Shown one piece after another: positions 23,290 to 27,954 of a stretch of 27,954 nt of DNA (positions within the stretch are counted from its first letter, which is position 1; each line of letters starts with the position of its first letter). This DNA comes from Sulfonitrofixus sp039714575. Lineage in GTDB: Bacteria > Campylobacterota > Campylobacteria > Campylobacterales > Sulfurimonadaceae. The position numbers and the translations under genes were made by a program. The stretch covers positions 1-27,954 of the forward strand of contig JBDLJE010000022.1 of assembly GCA_039714575.1 (NCBI GenBank), read 5' to 3'. The notes beneath the pieces are model-generated. The model was not told where the DNA came from. It saw nothing but the letters and a program-made list of their open reading frames with translations, and searched no databases.

Positions 23290-23929
23290 TGCCGTTGGCA
23301 CGCAGATAATCATTCGTCTTGGAGAAAGGTTTAGAGCCGAAAAACCCTCTGTAAGACGAGAGCGGTGAGGGGTGTGGTGCCCGAAGGATCAGATGACGGC
23401 TCTCATCGATCAGTGCCGCCTTTTGCTGTGCGGGCTTGCCCCACAAAACGAACACGACATGCTCTTTTTGTTCACTGATAAGGCTGATAGTAGCGTCGGT
23501 AAAGTGTTCCCACCCTTCTCCTTTATGAGAATGCGCTTCAGAAGCACGAACGGTCAGTACCGTGTTAAGCAGAAATACACCCTCCTCTGCCCAGTGTGTC
23601 AGTGTTCCGTTTTTAGGAACAGCACAACCTGTATCGTCATGCAGCTCTTTAAAGATGTTTTTCAGCGAAGGAGGATGCGCCACCCCCTCTTGTACTGAAA
23701 ATGCCAGACCATGTGCCTGGCCTGCTCCATGGTAGGGGTCCTGACCTATAATCACCACCTTCACCTTTTCAAAGGGGGTAGTGTTGTACGCATTAAAGCG
23801 CTTTCCTTTCGGCGGATAAACAGTGTGCGCGGTATCCTCTTCTCTAAGAAAAAGGATCAACCGCTTATAGTACTCTTTTTTGAACTCTTCAGCAAGTCTC
23901 TCTTTCCAGCTGTTCTCTTCTAACACCAT
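23258..23929 (-). CDS. ung: uracil-DNA glycosylase
   Basis: A 223-residue family 1 UDG that removes uracil from DNA to begin base-excision repair. The water-activating loop VVIIGQDPYHG holds the catalytic Asp, FSVQ is the uracil-binding loop, and APHPSPLS carries the DNA-intercalating and catalytic His region. Length is normal. Its start overlaps the stop of the GGDEF/EAL gene by one base (TAATG), so it is the last gene of that operon, an unusual partner for a repair enzyme. Confidence 0.96.
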   Translation of the reverse strand: MVLEENSWKERLAEEFKKEYYKRLILFLREEDTAHTVYPPKGKRFNAYNTTPFEKVKVVIIGQDPYHGAGQAHGLAFSVQEGVAHPPSLKNIFKELHDDTGCAVPKNGTLTHWAEEGVFLLNTVLTVRASEAHSHKGEGWEHFTDATISLISEQKEHVVFVLWGKPAQQKAALIDESRHLILRAPHPSPLSSYRGFFGSKPFSKTNDYLRANGISPIDWTLPS

Positions 23930-25896
23930 TATGCAACATTCTTCTGCATCTCATGAAGAGCCACAGGTTTGCCAAGCCAGTAGCCCTGTGCCCAGTCTAC
24001 CCCCAGCTCTTTAACAGTGTTATAGATCTCTTCTGTACTGACAAACTCAGCTACTGTTTCAATACCTAATTGCTGGGCAAGCTTAACAATAGTCTCAACC
24101 ATCAACCTTGAGTTCTTATCGGTATCTACATTCGAGATCAGAGAAGCGTCGATCTTGATGTAATCAACATGCATATTTAAGATGTGCGAAAAGTTGGAGT
24201 ACCCAGAGCCAAAGTCATCGATGGCTACTTTTGCACCATGAGAACGCACAGAGTCGATAAAGAGCTGCACATCACCATAGTTATCCATCGCTTCAGTCTC
24301 CAGGATCTCAAAAGTTATGAGATCGTTATGTTCAAAAGAGCTTAGTGCATTAATGATCATTTTAACGATCTCACTGTTATTCATGTCATCAACAGAGAGA
24401 TTGATCGAAATAGCTGCACTCTCATTTTGGATCGTTTCCAATATTTTATAGAACATGGCGCGTGTTATTTCAGGATAGAGGCGCAGTCGCTTTGCGATGT
24501 CAAGGAACTGGTATGGCGGTGTCACTGTACCGTCTTCTTCTATCATACGGACAAGCCCTTCATGACGTACAGGCAAAGAGCTGTCTTGTAACGAGACAAT
24601 AACCTGGTAATACGGAACGATCTTATCAGCATTGATAGCGTGAACCAGTTTTTTGGAACAGAGCAGATTCGATTCATAAACCTTTTCCATCTCCATTGTA
24701 GGTGTGTAGACGGAGAGTCCTGTGTGGTGCTTTTTTGCCTCTTTGAGAGCGATATCCGCACATGCCAGCTGGTTGGTGCTGCTATAAGCGACCCCCACGC
24801 TTGCCATCAGGTAGTAGATATCTTCACCATAAACGAACTGCTTTGCATTAAGACGCTGCTGCAGTCCCCTTATCCCCTCAGCAAACTCCTCCTTAACATG
24901 TTCCTTGTTGCTAAGGAGCGCAAACTCATCTCCGTTAATATGATACAGATTGCACGTTTCAGGTGTACCCTCTCTAAGAAACGCTGCCATATCTTTAATC
25001 GCGATATTGCCAAGTTCTTCGCCAAAGTAGTCATTGAACTCTTGGAATTTATCCAGATTAAAAAGTGCAATATTGACTGTACCCATTAATTTCATATCTT
25101 CTATTAGACGATTACGGTTTGGAAGCTGGGTTAAAGGATGATGATAATAGCGATGTTCCAACTCCTCTGTCTTTTTAGCCACATCATGTTCAAGGTCTTG
25201 TGAATAGTTCTGCAGACGCTGCTGAAGTCTTCTCTGTTGCGCTTCCGCTTCCAAGGCACGTTCCGTCTGTTGTTTATATTTTTCATTAAGACGATGCATG
25301 GAATAAAAAACAAAAAGCAGCAGTATGATCCCCCCGAATATAGAGTAGAGGACATGCTCTTTTGCTCTGTTGCTTCGTTCATGTATCTGCTTGACAGCTT
25401 CATTTAAAAAGACGCTGCTGAGATCTTGTAGTTCGATCACGTCATGTCTCACCTTTGACGTAACACTTTCATACCCGACCAAAGCATCTTCAAAATCGAT
25501 CTTCTCCTCATTCAGCCAGGCATTGACCATTGACTCCTCAACCAACTTAAATGCGATAATACGTTTCTGAAGACGGATAAGAACTGTTTTAAGCTGAGGG
25601 TCGTTCGTTCTATCAACAAGAATGTCAAGCAGCCCAATATCATCTTTAAGTGCAGACCTCTCTTCTTCAAGATCGATATTCTCTCCTTTGACCATCTTCT
25701 CCAAGATAAAGTTGCGATGTTCTTGCACATTGTGTTCAACCAGATACGCGAACTCGACCATATCTAGAAGTTCATCTTGTATGTTCTCGACAACATCTGT
25801 TGTGTTGGAGATAGAACTGTTACTGATATAGAGGGGAGTAATAAACAGAAAGATCGCCAGAACGATCAATATGTAATTACGGATACGGATATTCAT
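23929..25896 (-). CDS. membrane sensor with degenerate GGDEF and EAL domains (cyclic-di-GMP signalling)
   Basis: 655 residues. A membrane helix (8-25), a helical periplasmic sensor (about 30-180), and a second helix (183-200) lead into a coiled coil (205-248). The GGDEF domain (about 253-400) has NGDEF at 321-325, so the first glycine of the motif is lost and cyclase activity is uncertain. The EAL domain (about 415-650) reads EGL at 446-448, keeping the catalytic glutamate, and also has INLS, ETEAMDNYG, IDDFGSGYSN, YIKIDASL and ETVAEFV, so phosphodiesterase activity is plausible. It would act as a c-di-GMP hydrolase tuned by a periplasmic signal. Its start abuts the stop of the porin-like gene with no gap. 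Confidence 0.9.
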   Translation of the reverse strand: MNIRIRNYILIVLAIFLFITPLYISNSSISNTTDVVENIQDELLDMVEFAYLVEHNVQEHRNFILEKMVKGENIDLEEERSALKDDIGLLDILVDRTNDPQLKTVLIRLQKRIIAFKLVEESMVNAWLNEEKIDFEDALVGYESVTSKVRHDVIELQDLSSVFLNEAVKQIHERSNRAKEHVLYSIFGGIILLLFVFYSMHRLNEKYKQQTERALEAEAQQRRLQQRLQNYSQDLEHDVAKKTEELEHRYYHHPLTQLPNRNRLIEDMKLMGTVNIALFNLDKFQEFNDYFGEELGNIAIKDMAAFLREGTPETCNLYHINGDEFALLSNKEHVKEEFAEGIRGLQQRLNAKQFVYGEDIYYLMASVGVAYSSTNQLACADIALKEAKKHHTGLSVYTPTMEMEKVYESNLLCSKKLVHAINADKIVPYYQVIVSLQDSSLPVRHEGLVRMIEEDGTVTPPYQFLDIAKRLRLYPEITRAMFYKILETIQNESAAISINLSVDDMNNSEIVKMIINALSSFEHNDLITFEILETEAMDNYGDVQLFIDSVRSHGAKVAIDDFGSGYSNFSHILNMHVDYIKIDASLISNVDTDKNSRLMVETIVKLAQQLGIETVAEFVSTEEIYNTVKELGVDWAQGYWLGKPVALHEMQKNVA

Positions 25897-27327
25897 CTAG
25901 AAGCTCGCATTTAACTGCAAATAACCGACTTGCTGTTCGCCGCCTTTTTCGATCGGCTCACCAAAGTGCCAGCCTGAACCGGTGTACTCCTCTTTAGTGT
26001 ACATATATCCGATCTTGGTAAAGATATACCGGTTAAACTCCCAGATCAAATAGCCTTCACCGACATGCCCGCGTGTCGCAAGTTTATTGTACATATCTTC
26101 AGCACCTTGTGTTGCAGCGAACCAGTATTTGCTTCCGTAATTGTACTCTCCGCCCAGCATCCAGGATGAAGTGATATCATAATGGAACCCGGTGTAGATA
26201 GAATAACCGTTTTTGGTAAGCATTGGTCCCGTCGCATAATCTGATTGTGTAAATGCGACACTGCTGGCAGAACCGTAGTCATCCTCATTGCCATTACCGT
26301 GCGGATTAGACATAGCCGAATGGAGAAACATGTTCAGGTCACTGTGCGCAATTTTTTCAACATCAACCCCCAAACCGAAAGTTATCATCGTTCCCAGGTT
26401 GTCAGCATTTGCAGCTGTGACATCAGGTCCTAAATAGGGGTGTGCTTTTAGATCATGAAGAACATTGACCCCCACGCTTAAGAGTGCATGTTGCGTAAAA
26501 TGCGCATCAAAGTAGAGCCCATAGATATCTGCATTGTCTATTGTCTCGCGGTTACATTGATATGGATAGATGTTTGGGTTAAGTGTATAGGCTTGAGCTG
26601 CAATGGCACGCAAGAAACTTTTTTGACCGAAAAAACGGGTAAGTTCTGAGGTCAAGATCATTCCGTAACTGTCGATATCAAAGACTAAAGCGGGAAAAAC
26701 AGATTGACGGGCACGGATCTCTGCATATTGCATCGGTGTACCGCCTGAGGTAGGCAATATACCAAAACTGAAGATAAAAGGGTAATCACTTTTAGCATTC
26801 ATCTTATAATCAAAGTAGGCTCTGTCAAAGTCGATACCGCTGATCGAACCTGATGACTTAATAGTGCTGGAGAGAATACATAAACGTTCATAAGACTGTG
26901 TAGAGTGCTGAAAGACCATTCGTCCATGAAAAGAGACATCTTCCAATACATTGGCACGCATATTGAGTCTGAAGCGCACTGATGATGCAAGACCAAAGTC
27001 CTTTTCAAAGTCATCTCTGTTTCTAGTACCTGGAATGTCAATTCCATTTACATCTTGGATTGGTGTTCCTAAACCTGGCTCAAACTGTCCAACTTTATAA
27101 TGCATTTTGTCAAAGCGTAATCTCACTTCCGGTGTAAAATCTATCATATCGGTAAAAGACTTTCGTTCAACACTGTCAAGCACAGTCTGTATCTCATCCA
27201 GATCTGACGACCTGCTGCTCTGTTCGCCTTCTAACTGAACAATACGCTCTTCCAAACGTTTAATCCGATCGTCAGTCGTATCAGCTAAAAGCAATAGTGG
27301 AAATAGAAAAAAGAGCCATCGCATCAT
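25897..27327 (-). CDS. DUF3373-like outer-membrane porin protein
   Basis: 476 residues with a signal peptide (MRWLFFLFPLLLLA) and a short coiled coil (about residues 18-50, DDRIKRLEERIVQLEGE), followed by repeated alternating strands typical of an outer-membrane barrel and a C-terminal Phe (LQLNASF). This layout matches the DUF3373 proteins common in Campylobacterota, which have no proven substrate. Two consecutive ATGs start it; the second (27324) has AGGA at a better distance. It is preceded by the small secreted protein gene (6-bp gap) and followed directly by the GGDEF/EAL gene. Confidence 0.75.
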   Translation of the reverse strand: MMRWLFFLFPLLLLADTTDDRIKRLEERIVQLEGEQSSRSSDLDEIQTVLDSVERKSFTDMIDFTPEVRLRFDKMHYKVGQFEPGLGTPIQDVNGIDIPGTRNRDDFEKDFGLASSVRFRLNMRANVLEDVSFHGRMVFQHSTQSYERLCILSSTIKSSGSISGIDFDRAYFDYKMNAKSDYPFIFSFGILPTSGGTPMQYAEIRARQSVFPALVFDIDSYGMILTSELTRFFGQKSFLRAIAAQAYTLNPNIYPYQCNRETIDNADIYGLYFDAHFTQHALLSVGVNVLHDLKAHPYLGPDVTAANADNLGTMITFGLGVDVEKIAHSDLNMFLHSAMSNPHGNGNEDDYGSASSVAFTQSDYATGPMLTKNGYSIYTGFHYDITSSWMLGGEYNYGSKYWFAATQGAEDMYNKLATRGHVGEGYLIWEFNRYIFTKIGYMYTKEEYTGSGWHFGEPIEKGGEQQVGYLQLNASF

Positions 27328-27333
27328 TATCCT

Positions 27334-27594
27334 TTATAATCCAGGGACCATAGGCTGAGAGGAGTCAGCAGCATGTTCTATTAAATAGACTTTCAACAAC
27401 TCTTGAACTTCAGGAGAGAGCTGCTCAATACCGTATTTCATTTTACGCTTTTCACTGCTGAACACACGTTCCCACTGGACAATGGCTTTTGACGCAGGCA
27501 CAAGGTTCATCTCTTTACATACTTTGGCAATTGAATCATCATTTGCAAACGACAAAAATCCAAATGTAAAAAAAAGCACCAAAAACCTTACCAC
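27334..27594 (-). CDS. small secreted protein of unknown function
   Basis: 86 residues from the GTG start at 27594, giving a clean signal peptide (MVRFLVLFFTFGFLSFA) and a mature part of about 69 residues with one cysteine and a helical middle (LSPEVQELLKVYLIEHA). A TTG at 27639 in the same frame is rejected because it lies upstream of the TATAAT at 27619-27624, so the transcript would not contain it. AAAGG lies eight bases before the GTG. First gene of the operon with the porin-like protein. Not recognised. Confidence 0.65.
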   Translation of the reverse strand: MVRFLVLFFTFGFLSFANDDSIAKVCKEMNLVPASKAIVQWERVFSSEKRKMKYGIEQLSPEVQELLKVYLIEHAADSSQPMVPGL

Positions 27595-27618
27595 ACCAAA
27601 AACCTTTAATAATATTTG

Positions 27619-27624
27619 ATTATA
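27619..27624 (-). promoter_or_regulatory. -10 hexamer for the porin-EAL-ung operon
   Basis: A perfect TATAAT, preceded by TGC, stands 24 bp before the GTG start of the small secreted protein. No clear -35 hexamer is found at 16-18 bp. It is the only promoter-like site seen for the four-gene operon. Confidence 0.5.
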
Positions 27625-27711
27625 GCAGAAGAATATCAAATAAAAGAATCAAATATTATAAAGAAAACGAATAATATCCTACATATTTTGATTGTAATTA
27701 TATGAGAAGTA

Positions 27712-27732
27712 TGATTGGTTATCCGAGAACTA
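27712..27732. repeat. direct repeat copy A near the 5S rRNA
   Basis: TGATTGGTTATCCGAGAACTA. It differs from copy B at 27872-27893 only by one missing A. The two copies are 160 bp apart and flank the terminator-like hairpin. Confidence 0.75.
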
Positions 27733-27739
27733 ATATATG

Positions 27740-27775
27740 CCAGAGAAAAGGAGACCAACGTCTCGTTTTATCTGG
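27740..27775. terminator. terminator-like hairpin downstream of the rRNA operon
   Basis: An extended stem: CCAGA/TCTGG outside, AAAA/TTTT in the middle, and GAGAC/GTCTC inside, with single mismatches between them and a 4-base loop. It lies about 120 bp past the 5S 3' end on the minus strand and could end rRNA transcription. The A and T runs make it usable from both sides. Confidence 0.5.
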
Positions 27776-27871
27776 ATAAAGTGATAATAGATAAAGAGCG
27801 AAGCGATCAATAGCCGCCAGGATGGTTGTAATAAAGTGATTGGGTAAAGATTGTTTGATTGAAGTTAAAAG

Positions 27872-27893
27872 TGATTGGTTAATCCGAGAACTA
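27872..27893. repeat. direct repeat copy B, abutting the 5S rRNA
   Basis: TGATTGGTTAATCCGAGAACTA begins at the base just beyond the mature 5S 3' end (minus strand sense). Nearby, AAAGTGATTGG also occurs at about 27834, so short pieces of this sequence recur in the spacer. Confidence 0.75.
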
Positions 27894-27954
27894 GGCGGCG
27901 ACCTACGTTTCCACACCTGAAAGGTGCAGTATTATCAGCGAAGGGAGGCTTAGC
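27894..27954 (-). rRNA. rrf: 5S ribosomal RNA, 3' part (cut by window edge)
   Basis: Reading the minus strand, the last 61 bases contain CGCTGATAATACTGCACC, AGGTGTGGAAACGTAGGTCG and the terminal CGCC, the conserved 3' half of bacterial 5S rRNA. The 5' half and the rest of the rRNA operon should lie beyond the right edge. Confidence 0.9.

Noticed and set aside
27719..27916. 65-codon minus-strand ORF beside the 5S rRNA
   Set aside because: It spans the 5S 3' end, both direct repeats and the terminator hairpin, and lacks a ribosome site.
1..27954. CRISPR array, IS element, tRNA or phage genes
   Set aside because: No regularly spaced repeats, transposase or integrase motifs, tRNA cloverleaf or phage proteins were seen on either strand. 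The acquired block at 10077-16778 shows no mobility gene.

Overview
This window looks like chromosome of a free-living, nitrate-using Campylobacterota (epsilonproteobacterium), most like Sulfurimonas, Sulfurovum or Sulfuricurvum. The reasons are the cNor gene set, a DUF3373-type outer-membrane protein, short intergenic gaps, moderate GC, and the 5S rRNA 3' end at the right edge. Genus is an inference; no marker here settles it.

Layout. (1) 46-3923, minus strand: a cytoplasmic molybdopterin nitrate reductase of the assimilatory NasA/NarB type, preceded in the same operon by a fused DmsB-DmsC-like protein (four 4Fe-4S clusters plus a quinol-type membrane anchor). (2) 4027-9855: a nitric oxide reductase locus. 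An NsrR-like Rrf2 regulator, norE and norF run left; norC, norB, norD and norQ run right. (3) 10077-16778: a visibly AT-richer block with a NarK nitrate/nitrite transporter, an NrtABC-type nitrate ABC transporter, a broken small membrane-protein gene, and a PP2C phosphatase/Ser-Thr kinase fusion. A 3' gene relic follows at 16779-16901, suggesting this block was inserted. (4) 16973-19389: two translationally overlapping genes, an unrecognised protein and a cytosolic HtrA-like protease with a zinc ribbon. Both carry what looks like the same C-terminal-type domain. (5) 19550-23289: M3 oligopeptidase, secreted endonuclease/exonuclease/phosphatase-family protein, CHAD protein. (6) 23258-27594, minus strand: a tight operon of a small secreted protein, a DUF3373-like porin, a degenerate GGDEF plus EAL membrane protein, and uracil-DNA glycosylase. 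(7) 27712-27954: 5S rRNA 3' end, a terminator-like hairpin, and two copies of a 21-22 bp sequence.

How the parts fit. NarK and NrtABC would bring in nitrate, and the NasA-type enzyme would reduce it with electrons from the quinol pool through the DmsBC-like partner. The Nor proteins would remove NO. The main new observation is a 17-bp palindrome (TGRTTAA-TWT-TTAAYCA) that lies upstream of the nasA operon, narK and, in degenerate form, nrtA. In all three the palindrome centre is 73-75 bp from the start codon and 42.5 bp from the centre of a -10-like hexamer. This predicts one unidentified nitrate/nitrogen regulator that ties the reductase operon to the apparently acquired transport block.
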